Shown here: positions 17,560-27,856 of the stretch, one piece after another
How positions within the stretch are numbered: position 1 is the first letter of the stretch
Layout: each line of letters opens with the position of its first letter
Source: Alteromonas_E sp965248545
GTDB lineage: Bacteria > Pseudomonadota > Gammaproteobacteria > Enterobacterales > Alteromonadaceae
Direction: 5' to 3'
NCBI GenBank assembly: GCA_965248545.1
Contig: OZ252110.1
Coordinates: forward strand, 3,968,001-4,032,000
Length of the DNA: 64,000 nt
Notes under the pieces: model-generated
The model's input: the letters and a program-made list of their open reading frames with translations, nothing else
What the model was told of the DNA's origin: nothing
Database searches by the model: none
Position numbers and translations under genes: made by a program

Positions 17560-18992
17560 GCGTTGAGTCTCCGGCTAGAGATTAAGCCTGCACAAACCAA
17601 TACAATCAACCAAACCAAAAGTTTGAACAAAGACGGTGTAGACGTCTCAATCCTCTGTTCTGAGGAAAGTGGCGTGAACTGAAACTCATCTAAAACTTGC
17701 CAGTTGTCCGCAGATATACGCGCACGACGAGATGCCTCTCTACTTTGATTGCGATTAATATCGTCTTTGTAGTTTAGCGTCTCGACATGGCTCTTATTCA
17801 GCCCCTGTACAAAGTCAAACCTCAACTTTTCCGTTTCTTTTAAAAAACGATGATGAGTACCTAAGTCAGTTCCTGCTAAGATTTTTGACGCTGATGAGAT
17901 TGCTAATACTGGCGATAACCAACCGTAATGTTGCATATGCTTGGATTGCGACTGTTCAGATTGCATACGGTCATTTGCGTATCGATTCATAACGTCCGTC
18001 AATTCTGTTTCCGATGTTTGCGCGACTAGCCCGCGAAAATTGATAGGCAGATCTTCAACACTATCCACCTGATATTGCTCAAGCAAATCACTGCGTAATT
18101 TAGCAAATGCAGGGTCAGCGGCGTTGTGCCCATCGCCTAACTCTCTGAGGTCGGCATACATTTGATAATCCACTTCAATTTTTCCCGGTACAGCAATTGC
18201 CGCACTTGCCGATGTAACCGCCACGCGAGGAATGATCAACGACCAAAAAAGCCAGATGCCAATCAATGCTGCTAACGCAACGCCATAGTGCTGAGATTTA
18301 AGGGACACCAATGCGATAAGCGCGCACCACACAAGTAAATACAGCATGTAGCTGAGCACTATACTGGATCCGATCGACCAGCTTTCACCACTGGCTATGG
18401 CAATACTGATCAAAACCATAAGCGGCAGCAACATAATCGCGGTCAACCCTACAAGTGCCAATACTTTGCCGATATAAAGCGTGGCACCTGAAATCCCCTG
18501 GGCCATTAATGGGATGAGTGTTTTAGCTTCTCGCTCGCGTACCATTACACCACTACCCACCGTGATCAAAAGCAATGGGACCAGAACCTGATATACAAAT
18601 GCCGGGGTAATCCCCTGAAAGCTACCAACATCTGCGCTTGCCGAGGAATTGGCAAAGGTTGCAGAATTTTGTCGATGGCCTTCTAAGAATATCGCTTGGC
18701 CGGTCACACTATCTACCCCGGTATCGAAGATCGACAAGGGAGGTGGTGTGCGGAACGCATAATGGCCGTAATGAACCATTCGATGTGGGTGACGATCTGG
18801 CTGGTCCAAAAAGGTTTGTTCTGCAGTTTGTTGCTGATGCTCACGCTGATGCGCTTCTTCTAGTAATGCAATTGAATTAACTACACTCACAGACGCAACA
18901 ATAATACTGACCAATACAAACGCAGTTACGGCAACTTTAGAGCGAAGCCAGTATCGCCACTCTTCTTGAGCAATTTTAAAGGCCGTTTTCAT
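17556..18992 (-). CDS. ABC-2 type permease (first permease)
   Basis: 478 aa. One N-terminal helix (about 20-40), a periplasmic region of about 130 residues, five to six helices between about 140 and 270 (including the VREREAKTLIPLMAQGI coupling segment seen in ABC-2 permeases), a soluble loop, and a final helix near the C-terminus. It overlaps the ATPase gene and the next permease gene by 4 bp each, so the three are produced together. ABC-2 systems usually export; the substrate here is unknown. Confidence 0.85.
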   Translation of the reverse strand: MKTAFKIAQEEWRYWLRSKVAVTAFVLVSIIVASVSVVNSIALLEEAHQREHQQQTAEQTFLDQPDRHPHRMVHYGHYAFRTPPPLSIFDTGVDSVTGQAIFLEGHRQNSATFANSSASADVGSFQGITPAFVYQVLVPLLLITVGSGVMVREREAKTLIPLMAQGISGATLYIGKVLALVGLTAIMLLPLMVLISIAIASGESWSIGSSIVLSYMLYLLVWCALIALVSLKSQHYGVALAALIGIWLFWSLIIPRVAVTSASAAIAVPGKIEVDYQMYADLRELGDGHNAADPAFAKLRSDLLEQYQVDSVEDLPINFRGLVAQTSETELTDVMNRYANDRMQSEQSQSKHMQHYGWLSPVLAISSASKILAGTDLGTHHRFLKETEKLRFDFVQGLNKSHVETLNYKDDINRNQSREASRRARISADNWQVLDEFQFTPLSSEQRIETSTPSLFKLLVWLIVLVCAGLISSRRLNA

Positions 18993-19708
18993 TGTGCAGC
19001 TCGGCCCGCAAACGCAGCATGCACCGATTCAGTATCGATTTGACCATGCTCCGGACGAGTGAATTCGCCAACTAACTTACCATTGCGCAACAAACCAATT
19101 TGGTCTGCAACCTGGCAGGCGCCATAAACGTCGTGTGCCACCATCAAAATCGCTCTATTTTCTTCAGCAAGTGATTTCACTAATGCATTGAATTCATCAA
19201 TTGCCAAAGGATCGAGGCCCGACGTTGGTTCATCAAGCAGTAAAATTGGAGTGTCGCGCAGCAACGCTAACGCAATCGCCACCTTTTGTCGCATACCTTT
19301 AGAGTAATCCTGCAAGCGTTTTTCTCGTGACTCTGCTTGCAGCGAGACGCGGTCTAGCGCATTGTCGATAGCACTCTTGTCTGCCTTGATATTCCCCAGT
19401 GACAAAAAGTAGCTGATGTTTTCGTAGGCATTTAAGTGCTGATACAAGGTTGCAGATTCAGGCAAGTATGCGGTTTGGCTGCGCACTGTAGTGATATTAG
19501 TAGAGACCTCGTTGCCGAGAACTTTTACGGAGCCTGATTCGGGTTGAAGGAAACCGAGAAATGTCAGTAACGTGGTCGACTTACCAGCCCCATTACCGCC
19601 CAGTAGTGCATAGATACTGCCGGCCGGCACGGAAAAAGACACGTCGTTTAAGACTGTCTTTCCCGTACGAGCCACCTTCACAGCATCTGCTATTAAAGCA
19701 TCTGTCAT
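18989..19708 (-). CDS. ABC transporter ATP-binding protein (ABC-2 export type)
   Basis: 239 aa nucleotide-binding subunit. Walker A GGNGAGKST (about 34-42), signature YSKGMRQKVAIA (about 138), Walker B ILLLDEPTSGLD and the switch His in VAHD are all intact. It lies 9 bp after the TonB receptor gene stop and overlaps the permease gene by 4 bp. It would power the two DUF3526/ABC-2 permeases. Confidence 0.95.
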   Translation of the reverse strand: MTDALIADAVKVARTGKTVLNDVSFSVPAGSIYALLGGNGAGKSTTLLTFLGFLQPESGSVKVLGNEVSTNITTVRSQTAYLPESATLYQHLNAYENISYFLSLGNIKADKSAIDNALDRVSLQAESREKRLQDYSKGMRQKVAIALALLRDTPILLLDEPTSGLDPLAIDEFNALVKSLAEENRAILMVAHDVYGACQVADQIGLLRNGKLVGEFTRPEHGQIDTESVHAAFAGRAAQ

Positions 19709-19717
19709 TGGCTAGCC

Positions 19718-21922
19718 TTAGAAGTTATACGTTAGTGTAAGACGCGCTCTTCTTGGCGCACCTGGCTCAACCCACACATTGGCGAAGGAATTGGTGTAGA
19801 AGGTTTCGTCAAACGCATTGTCTAGGTCAAATCGGAGCGACACATTGTTGTTGAAATCTGCTTCTGCAAAAACGCGAGCGGTAGTATAGCTAGGCAAATC
19901 GAAATCTGCGCCAACCCATCCATTGCGCTCACCAACGTACAATAACCCGCCACCGACTTTTATTGCCGTGTTGTCGACATCAAAGTCTTTAGTCACTTGC
20001 AGGCTTGCTTGATGCTCAGGAGAGTTGATCACTGGGTCGCCCGCATCAATAGTAAATCCAAAACCATCAGCATCGGCAAAACTGTTAAGAAACTCTGCAT
20101 CAGTGTAGGCATAGGAGAACCAAAGCCCTACACCATTATCAAAGCTTAGATTGGTGTCTACTTCCAAGCCAGTGCTCTCAGCTTCACCAGCCGCAATTGA
20201 AAAGAACCCTACTGCAGTAGCCTCTGGGCGGTCGTCATTCACCAAGAAATTACTCTGCTTCACGCGGAATAGTGTTAGGTTAAAAATGCCATCTACAGAA
20301 TCTGATAAAGCACTGAGATCCGTTTTAAAACCTACTTCCGTGGAGTCAGTTACGTTTGGATCAAATTGATTACCCTGAAAGTCTTGCCCAGTTTGTTGAC
20401 GATACCCTTCACCGTATGAGGCATATAAACTTGTTCCTTCATTGAGCATGTAAACAACGCTGACTTGGGGTGACACGCGGTCGTCTTCAGATGTAACGGT
20501 AGTAGCAGGCGTGGCTAAGAAGTTCGTAAGATCTTGCTCGAAGTCATCATAACGCAAGCCCAGTCTTACTTGTAGATTCTCAGACAAGTCAATCTGGTCT
20601 TGAATATAAAGACCATAACCTTTTAGTACTTCATTACGGTTTGTATTTGCACCAGCTTCTGGCGACAAGTTCACGCCATAGACAGGGGTATTAATATTGA
20701 GCAAAAGATGCGTGCTGATATCTTCAGGTGTGACAGCAGCTAAATCACCACTGAACCGTGAGCGATAACGGTCGATGATCAGAGTGTTGTCGAACTTATC
20801 GTAGTCAACGCCAACAATCAGACGGTGGCGCATATCATTTAATTCGAAATCACCGGCTAGCTCACCACGTAAAACAAGATAATCAGAATCGAAATCGCGT
20901 GAGCGGAAGAAACGCGCAATCGTTTCACCATCACGTAAATAAGTTTGGCGAGAACCAAACTGCGGTTCAAACGCATCCCCTTCCAGACTCGTGTCTCGAT
21001 ATCCGATACCACCTAAAAAGCTCCAGGTATCATTTAGTTCATGTTCAACTTCGACTTGATGGCCTACCACTTCGGTTTCAATTGGCACAGGCTCACCGAC
21101 AAAAAGCTCTCGCGGTGAAAACCCAAAATCTTCCGAATACACTACGCCTCGGTCAAAAGGTAACTCCTGGCGGGTATACTCTAGTTCATAGGTGATGTTA
21201 GTTTGATCAGAAACGCGCCACTTAAATGATGGGTAGAAGCCTTGCTTTTCGGTTTCGACGTTGTTGCGAAAACTTTCAGCGTCTTCATAGAAACCGACTA
21301 ACCGGAAACCAACATCGTCATTGCCACCCAAGAGACCTTGATAGTCCCCTTCAAAACGCAACTGACTCCAACTGCCAATTGTAGCGGTCACATATCCACC
21401 GGTATCAAAATTCGGTCGTTTGGTTATTAGATTGACGGTACCGCCCGGCTCTCCGCGGCCAAATAGTGCTGAACGTGGTCCTTTCAACACTTCTACTGAT
21501 TCAATACCCACCAAATCTCGTGGGCCACCAAAACCTCTACCGGCGTTAAAACCATTGACTAAAAAGCCGCTTGGCAGGTTGATATCACCGGCAAACCCCC
21601 GCACAGAAAATGCGTTCCATAAACCGCCAAAGTTGTTTTGACGTGCAACAGATGCAGATAAATCCAATGCGTCGCTTAAACTCAAAGCGCCTGCATCACT
21701 CAACACCTGTTGGTCAATCACTTGGTTGGCTGCTGGCGTTTCCAGTGGTGCAAAATTACCGGTGTAAGCGCGCCTCTCGCCTACAACTGTAACGACTTCA
21801 ACATCCTGCTCAGCGCCAGGCTGGCTGGTTTGCGCTGCCGCGTGTACGGAAATAAAGGATGTGCTTAATGATACTGCGACCGCCGTAGCAAGCGATGCAC
21901 GTTTAAAATCTTTATGATTCAT
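19718..21922 (-). CDS. TonB-dependent siderophore-type receptor
   Basis: 734 aa from the ATG at 21922 (MNHKDFKRASLATAVAVSLS); the frame extends 18 codons further without better support. A signal peptide is followed by a TonB-box-like VEVVTVVGER, the plug domain (LSLSDALDL, SVEVLKGPRSALFGRGEPGGTVNLITKRP) and a beta barrel ending in YNF. The RGEPGG loop is typical of siderophore receptors. It imports an iron chelate or similar ligand across the outer membrane using TonB energy. Downstream genes form an ABC-2 exporter-type trio, an unusual partner. No convincing Fur box was seen. Confidence 0.92.
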   Translation of the reverse strand: MNHKDFKRASLATAVAVSLSTSFISVHAAAQTSQPGAEQDVEVVTVVGERRAYTGNFAPLETPAANQVIDQQVLSDAGALSLSDALDLSASVARQNNFGGLWNAFSVRGFAGDINLPSGFLVNGFNAGRGFGGPRDLVGIESVEVLKGPRSALFGRGEPGGTVNLITKRPNFDTGGYVTATIGSWSQLRFEGDYQGLLGGNDDVGFRLVGFYEDAESFRNNVETEKQGFYPSFKWRVSDQTNITYELEYTRQELPFDRGVVYSEDFGFSPRELFVGEPVPIETEVVGHQVEVEHELNDTWSFLGGIGYRDTSLEGDAFEPQFGSRQTYLRDGETIARFFRSRDFDSDYLVLRGELAGDFELNDMRHRLIVGVDYDKFDNTLIIDRYRSRFSGDLAAVTPEDISTHLLLNINTPVYGVNLSPEAGANTNRNEVLKGYGLYIQDQIDLSENLQVRLGLRYDDFEQDLTNFLATPATTVTSEDDRVSPQVSVVYMLNEGTSLYASYGEGYRQQTGQDFQGNQFDPNVTDSTEVGFKTDLSALSDSVDGIFNLTLFRVKQSNFLVNDDRPEATAVGFFSIAAGEAESTGLEVDTNLSFDNGVGLWFSYAYTDAEFLNSFADADGFGFTIDAGDPVINSPEHQASLQVTKDFDVDNTAIKVGGGLLYVGERNGWVGADFDLPSYTTARVFAEADFNNNVSLRFDLDNAFDETFYTNSFANVWVEPGAPRRARLTLTYNF

Positions 21923-22265
21923 TGTTGGGTTCTTAGTGTGGATTAATTTTATTTTTGTTATGTTATCACATTGCATTTATTGCGCATTACTTTTCTCAGA
22001 GTCACCATGCACCAAAGTGACAAGTCGTTTTGAACGCTATACAGACCTATTTACGAACCTTTGTGAAATATATATTTGTGCGGGCTTTTAAGAAGATATG
22101 GCGCTCATGGCGTCTCGCGGCAATAGATTAGAAGCCAGATATGTTGTGAGAAAACATGTAAAGCCGAATTAAATTACTTGAAATCATCACCATCAATGAT
22201 ACTTGTGTATTAATCCAACAATCGCTAATTTTGACCATTAAATTATTAGCTTAGCGGTGTTGCAA
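21923..22265. other. 343-bp divergent intergenic region
   Basis: Separates the TonB receptor operon (minus) from the molybdopterin oxidoreductase gene (plus), so it must hold both promoters. It is AT-rich. A TTGTGT / TAATTT pair on the plus strand is possible but weak. A minus-strand segment near 21960-21985 (AATGCAATGTGATAACATAA) only loosely resembles a Fur site. No small gene is apparent. Confidence 0.4.
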
Positions 22266-24416
22266 ATGAGCAATGTTAGCGGTCAAAGTACCACCAAAAC
22301 CCACTATTCAACCTGTACCTTGTGTGAGGCGATGTGTGGTATCGAAGTTAAAACTCAGGGACAAGAAATCCTGACGATTAAAGGCGACAGGGATAACCCG
22401 TTTAGTCAGGGTTACATCTGTCCCAAGGCGTCAGCATTGAAGGATCTTTACGATGACCCAGACCGACTGAAAACGCCAGTGCGCAAGGAAGGTGACGAAT
22501 GGATTGCCATTAGCTGGGAAGAGGCCTTTAGTTTAACCGCTAAGAAGTTACATGATATCCAGCAAGCGCACGGCAGTAATTCTGTTGGAATTTATCTTGG
22601 TAACCCCAATTCGCACAATATGGGTTCGATGTTGTTTGGCCCTTATTTTTATCGTGCGCTGAAAACTCACAATAGATATTCGGCAACTTCCGTGGACCAA
22701 CTTCCCCATCACATTGTATGCAGGAAGCTATTTGGTCACATGTCACAAATTCCTATTCCCGATATCGATCACACCCAGCACTTCATGATAATTGGAGGCA
22801 ACCCGCTTGCGTCAAACGGCAGCATTATGACGGTGCCCAATGTCAAAAATCGCCTCAAAGGCATTCAGAAACGCGGTGGCAAGGTCGTAGTAATTGATCC
22901 TAAGCAATCCGAAACTGCGGATATCAGCTGTGAACATCACTTTATCAAGCCCGGTTCAGATGTATTACTGCTGTTAGCAATGATAAACACCCTGTATCGA
23001 AAAAACCTTACTGACTATGATGCTCTAAAGCAGTACATCCCTGAAATTGACGCTATTGAGAGCTACACGGCTCCCTATGCACCCGAAAGGGTCGCTTCTT
23101 CCACTGGCATTAGTGCACAGAACATTGAACAACTGGTGGACGATTTTTGTGCAGCAGAGTCTGCTGTGTGTTACGGCCGCATGGGTGCAAGTGTTCAGGT
23201 GTTCGGCACCCTAACCCAATATCTGATCATGTTGTTCAATATCCTAACCGGAAACCTGGATCGACGTGGTGGTATGATGTTCACCCAGCCAGCAGCTGAT
23301 ATCCTCACAGTCGCCGGTCCTGGTAGCATGGGTAATTTTTCGTCCAGAGTTCGCGGATTACCGGCATTTGGCGGAGAATACCCGGTTTCCTGCCTTGCAG
23401 AAGAAATAACAACAGAAGGCGAAGGTCAAATTAAAGCTATGGTGTTGGGCGCGGGCAACCCGGTGCTAACCACACCCAACGCTGAACAGCTCGACCAAGC
23501 GTTTGAACAGTTAGAATTTATGGTGGCAATAGACTTCTATGTGACAGAAAGTACGCGTCACGCTAACGTTATTTTGCCGCCAGTAACAGGGCTTGAGCGA
23601 GATCACTTTGATTTAGTTTTCCATAACTTTGCGGTGCGCAATTATGTGACTTACTCAGAGCCGGTTGTCGAAGTAGACGAAGAGCATCTCACTGACTGGC
23701 AAATATATCTCAGTCTGGCTGAAAAGCTGGATGAACTGAATGGTAAGCCGACTCAACACTATGAAACTTTGTGGGATAAAAAGCCCAGCGGCGTTATCGA
23801 CGATTTGTTACGCAATGGAAAATATGGTGGCGGTGAGCATGCTTTGACGCTGGATAAGGTAAAAGCCAACCCACATGGTATTGATCTAGGTCCGCTGCAA
23901 CCGGCTCTGCCCGAGGCGATATTCCATGGCGATAAAAAGATCCCACTGGAGTTTGATTATTTTATGGGAGATTTACCAAGGGTTGAGCGCCATTTCTTTA
24001 GTCCCGAGGCAGAAAAGAATAGCGCCTCATTTATGTTAATTGGACGTAGGCATCTCAAAACCAATAACTCCTGGTTACACAACAGTCCTAGAATGCACAA
24101 AGGTAATAATCGCTGTAGTGCGCAGATCCATCCAGCGGACGCAAGCGCGCATGCGATAGCAGACGGTGACAATATAGTGGTGACATCACGTGTAGGACAA
24201 GTGATTGTTGAAGCTGAAGTGACGGATAAGATCATTCCCGGGGTTATCTCCATCCCCCATGGCTGGGGCCATGACAAAACGGGCATCTCTTGGCAGGTGG
24301 CTAGTCAGAATGCGGGCGCGAATGTAAATGCACTCACCGACGAAATGGCAGTAGATGAACTCTCTGGAAACGCGGTTTTAAATGGTGTGCCGGTCTCAAT
24401 TGCTCGCGCAAATTAA
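22266..24416 (+). CDS. Molybdopterin oxidoreductase (bis-MGD family, FdhF/NapA-like)
   Basis: 716 aa, full length. Four cysteines for a [4Fe-4S] cluster: C17, C20, C24 (CTLCEAMC) and C52 (ICPKA). The molybdopterin domains run to about 580, and the dinucleotide-binding domain (RRHLKTNNSW, HPADASAHAIADGD) closes it. There is no Tat signal, so it is cytoplasmic. Where formate dehydrogenases have V-D-(Sec/Cys), this protein reads SVDQL (142-146), so the usual Sec/Cys ligand is absent and formate oxidation should not be assumed. I preferred ATG 22266 (GGTG upstream) over GTG 22257. Confidence 0.9.
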   Translation: MSNVSGQSTTKTHYSTCTLCEAMCGIEVKTQGQEILTIKGDRDNPFSQGYICPKASALKDLYDDPDRLKTPVRKEGDEWIAISWEEAFSLTAKKLHDIQQAHGSNSVGIYLGNPNSHNMGSMLFGPYFYRALKTHNRYSATSVDQLPHHIVCRKLFGHMSQIPIPDIDHTQHFMIIGGNPLASNGSIMTVPNVKNRLKGIQKRGGKVVVIDPKQSETADISCEHHFIKPGSDVLLLLAMINTLYRKNLTDYDALKQYIPEIDAIESYTAPYAPERVASSTGISAQNIEQLVDDFCAAESAVCYGRMGASVQVFGTLTQYLIMLFNILTGNLDRRGGMMFTQPAADILTVAGPGSMGNFSSRVRGLPAFGGEYPVSCLAEEITTEGEGQIKAMVLGAGNPVLTTPNAEQLDQAFEQLEFMVAIDFYVTESTRHANVILPPVTGLERDHFDLVFHNFAVRNYVTYSEPVVEVDEEHLTDWQIYLSLAEKLDELNGKPTQHYETLWDKKPSGVIDDLLRNGKYGGGEHALTLDKVKANPHGIDLGPLQPALPEAIFHGDKKIPLEFDYFMGDLPRVERHFFSPEAEKNSASFMLIGRRHLKTNNSWLHNSPRMHKGNNRCSAQIHPADASAHAIADGDNIVVTSRVGQVIVEAEVTDKIIPGVISIPHGWGHDKTGISWQVASQNAGANVNALTDEMAVDELSGNAVLNGVPVSIARAN

Positions 24417-24431
24417 TTAACGATTAAATAC

Positions 24432-24461
24432 AAAAAAGCCCCAGCAAATGCTGAGGCTTTT
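24432..24461. terminator. Bidirectional terminator between the oxidoreductase and tRNA-fMet
   Basis: AAAAAA-GCCCCAGC-AAAT-GCTGAGGC-TTTT: an 8-bp stem with one G-U pair and a T-run on both strands. It serves the plus-strand oxidoreductase gene and the minus-strand tRNA. Confidence 0.88.
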
Positions 24462-24465
24462 AATG

Positions 24466-24542
<77 letters not shown>

Positions 24543-24589
24543 CTTGTTCTGGTTTGATGCCGCTGACTGCGTCTCATCAAGTGGTGCGC

Positions 24590-24617
24590 ATTATACATAG
24601 CCACAGCGGCAACGCAA
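24590..24617 (-). promoter_or_regulatory. Promoter of tRNA-fMet
   Basis: Minus strand TTGCGT (24617-24612), a 16-bp spacer and perfect TATAAT (24595-24590), followed by GCGCACC, a GC-rich discriminator typical of stable-RNA promoters. About 48 bases precede the mature tRNA 5' end. Confidence 0.8.
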
Positions 24618-24715
24618 GTCGAAATATCGGCATTTAGTCATAAAAATGCAACATCACTGTTTGTTTGATTATGATTCAACCGATACGTTCATTTTTTAGG
24701 CGTTTATGCCGGCAT

Positions 24716-25018
24716 TTATTTAAACAACTCCATCTTGCCCGCCAATTTAAAATCCAAATCACTGATGCCGTCTACATCGTGTGTTGTCAGTTCAACACGA
24801 ACGCGGTTATAGACATTGAACCACTCTGGATGATGGTTAAGTTTCTCTGCCCAAATTGCAATTTGCGACATCCAACCAAATGCACGAATAAAGCTTTTAA
24901 ACTTAAACTCTTTGCACAACTTGTCGCCGACTAACTGCCATTGTTGGCTTTCATCTAACGATTGGTTTAACTCATTGAGTGCGCTTTCGATTTGTTCTGG
25001 TGTGTATTTTTCTGCCAT
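24716..25018 (-). CDS. phhB: Pterin-4a-carbinolamine dehydratase
   Basis: 100 aa, family length. It recycles the tetrahydrobiopterin-type cofactor after phenylalanine hydroxylation, or acts in related pterin chemistry. The active-site block LNHHPEW (His-His-Pro-Glu) and the downstream VYNRVRVELTTHDVDGISDLDF strand are intact. The frame continues upstream to 25075, but MAEKYTPEQIESAL is the usual start. No phenylalanine hydroxylase gene lies in the window. Confidence 0.93.
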   Translation of the reverse strand: MAEKYTPEQIESALNELNQSLDESQQWQLVGDKLCKEFKFKSFIRAFGWMSQIAIWAEKLNHHPEWFNVYNRVRVELTTHDVDGISDLDFKLAGKMELFK

Positions 25019-25071
25019 TGCTAACCCCTTATCAGAAGAACTGCTATTAAACCAAAAACTGAGCGTTAGAA

Positions 25072-25098
25072 ACAAAAACGCCCGGTAAAAACCGGGCG
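25072..25098 (-). terminator. Terminator of the interrupted TonB receptor gene
   Basis: Minus-strand CGCCCGGT-TTTT-ACCGGGCG followed by TTTTTGTTTC: an 8-bp GC-rich stem with a good T-run, 25 bp after the receptor stop. Confidence 0.9.
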
Positions 25099-25122
25099 CT
25101 TACTGTCAACTATGCCTAACGA

Positions 25123-27771
25123 TTAGAATTCAATCGCAATGCGAGCATAAATCTGACGACCACGTGGATCGTGTACTTTAGAGTCGAAACCACTGTTGGT
25201 GAATACCTGAGGTGGATCTTCATCAAACAAGTTAATACCACCAATCGTTAATAGGTAATCCGTTTCGGTCTCCCAAATGGCCCCCAAATTAACATTGTAT
25301 TGTGCATCCACTGTAACTTGGCTATCGATCTCAGCCATATCATTCTGATCATCATCATATGAGCTGATGTAACGAACGAATAAGTTGGCACTGTGAATGT
25401 CATGAGACCAGTTCAAGCCTAGGTTCGCACGTAGTTCAGGAGATGAGGTACCAATGTTACTAAAGTTACGCTTGCCCGCGCCGTCGATAACACCCGCTTG
25501 CGGATCAATCAACTCGTAGTCAAGAATATAGGTAGCATTGATACTTGGCGTAAACGTACCGGCATCCGTTTCAATTTTGTAACTTGTGACCAAGTCCAAC
25601 CCTGACGTCGATAGTTCACTGGCGTTAACGTAGGTATTCAACACCTGAAGCAGTGGACCATTGAGTGGATCTCCAGCACGGATGATGCGCGATGGGTCTT
25701 GCGGATTAGCATTCAAGATAGCTTGTGCGTTCTCTTGAATAATCAAATCCTCAAAATCAAAGTTCCAGAAATCAACTTCAATCTATAAGTCCTCAACAGG
25801 CTCCGCTGAGAAACCAATGTTGTAAGCAGTTGATTCTTCTGGCTTCAGATCTTCATTACCTGATGTTCTCACCGCGGCGAACGCAGCTGCGCCACCAAAT
25901 ACTGGGTCACTTAATTGCTGCAACGTCGTTGCCCCGCCATTGCGCAAGAATACGGTTGGTGCACGGAACGAACTAGACCAAGAGCCACGGAGAGAAAAAT
26001 CATCAGTGGCACGCCACGAGAACGCGACTTTAGGATCAATCGTGTCGCCAATTGAGCCGCCGTAGTCTTCATAGCGCAAGGCTAATTGGATATCGAGGTC
26101 GTCACTGACTGGCAATGCCATTTCGGCAAATGCCGCCCAAACATCGAGCTTACCTTCGAAGTCTGGGTTACCAATTACGAACGTGAAGCTATCTTGGTTA
26201 GATAATGCATCATAGTCTTGGCTCAAACGTTCTTCACGATATTGAAGACCAAATGCAATACCCGCAGTGCCGCCATCCATATCAAACGCGTCGAGTGAGG
26301 CAAATCCTTCAACAACTTGCATATCAGACTTGGAATCAATCACTTGTTTGCCTGTGAAAGAATCAATGACGTATTGAGAGTTAGGCAATACTGTGTATGA
26401 AGTCGCGAATGGGTTGAAGTATTCACATGGGCCAACACCTGGCGTGCCAGTCAACGGGTTACAATCAGATCCACCAAGACCATTCAAGGCTAAGTTGAAT
26501 TCCGTGTTTAACACGTCATCCACTTGGAATAAGAAGTCATTTGTACCGTTGGTGTAACTGATTTCCCAGAAACCGTTATCTAGCTCACCTGTTAACGTTG
26601 TGTTGAATCGGAAGGTATCAGATTCAGTATTGGCAGGATCGCCTGCTACACCATTACCCTCTGCACGACCAAAGAAGCCAACTGGCGCGCCGAATGGGTT
26701 ACTTGGGTGATCAGCTGGTACCACAGGCAAGGTCAAAATTGGGAAACTTGGCGAACCACCACGTTCCGCGCGATTGCGCGCAATGCTAATTTCGTTCAAC
26801 CAAGAGATATCATCGGTTAGCTGATAGTCTGATTTGATATACGCGGTCACACGCGTTTCATCCGGAACGTAAGAATATGTGCTACCAAAGTCAAAACCAC
26901 AGAAACCAATATCCAAACCTGGAACCGTTCCCGGTGGTGCTAGCAACTGAGGAAATCCACCAAATTCAGCACAGCCCGTGGGATCGATAAAAGGTGTACC
27001 GCCTAAGAAATAAGAGCCAGGATTACCCAACGCGCTCGTGTCGTCTTGTGGACGAGAAAGTCGACGATCGGAAATGAACATAGGTGAACGGTTCGTGTAG
27101 CTAATGGCGGCCATTACACTGCCATTGTCACCGACACTACCCCACAAACCTTGTAGGATATATTCTTTGTTGTCACCGTGTGCACCGTCTTGGTAATCGA
27201 ATGTGACTTTAGCGCCGTCGTAGTCTTTCTTAGTGATAAAGTTAACCACACCAGCAACCGCATCGGAACCATACAACGCTGAAGCACCATCCTTGATTAC
27301 TTCCATTCGGTTGATTGCAATCATCGGCACCAGAGAGCTGGTGTCGACGAAGTTTAGACCATCGTTGGTCGGTTGCGCGTTCACAACTTGACGTTTGTTA
27401 TTTAACAATACGAGCGTCGAGGCAACCCCAAGACCGCGCAGGTTAATGTTAGAAGTACCGGCTGTTGCATTTTGTGTAAATGCATCCGGATTGTTTTGTG
27501 ACCCTGTGTTAATCGTCAAGGTCTGGGTGATATCGGCAATGTTTTTCGCACCGATTGAATCAATCGATACGCTGTCGACCACCGCCAGTGGCGACGGAGA
27601 TTCAAAATTTTCACTACGGCGCACGAAACTACCCGTGACCATAATCAGTTCAAATTGTTGTTCTTCTGCTTGTTGAGAGTCTTGCTCTTGCCCGATGGCA
27701 AGTTGTGGAGCGAGCACAAACTGAGCAGCGACGCAGGCAGCTAGCGCAGTTTTGCGGGTGGTTAACTTCAT
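25123..27771 (-). pseudogene. TonB-dependent receptor interrupted by one in-frame amber codon
   Basis: Two open frames (27771-25783 and 25782-25123) lie in the same reading frame, separated only by a TAG at 25783-25785. Read through, they give one 882-residue receptor. It has a signal peptide (MKLTTRKTALAACVAAQFVL), TonB-box-like FELIMVTGSFV, a plug (NINLRGLGVASTLVLLNNKR, IKDGASALYGSDAVAGVVNFITKK) and a barrel ending YARIAIEF. The amber falls just before EVDFWNFDFEDLI, late in the barrel (residue 663), so the truncated product would lack about 220 residues and should not fold. AAGGGGA supports the start. It could be a recent nonsense mutation, a sequencing error or suppressed readthrough. A FadR-like box and inverted repeats lie upstream. 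Confidence 0.85.
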
Positions 27772-27856
27772 TGTGAGTCCCCTTATTGAGCCGAAGAAGA
27801 CAACGCGCTCAATATTTATGTAGTGGTAGTACGTTTATAGTTATCGGCGTAATTCA

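Noticed and set aside
21923..22060. Fur box upstream of the siderophore-type receptor
   Set aside because: Only a loose partial match (AATGCAATGTGATAACATAA); not enough to claim iron control.
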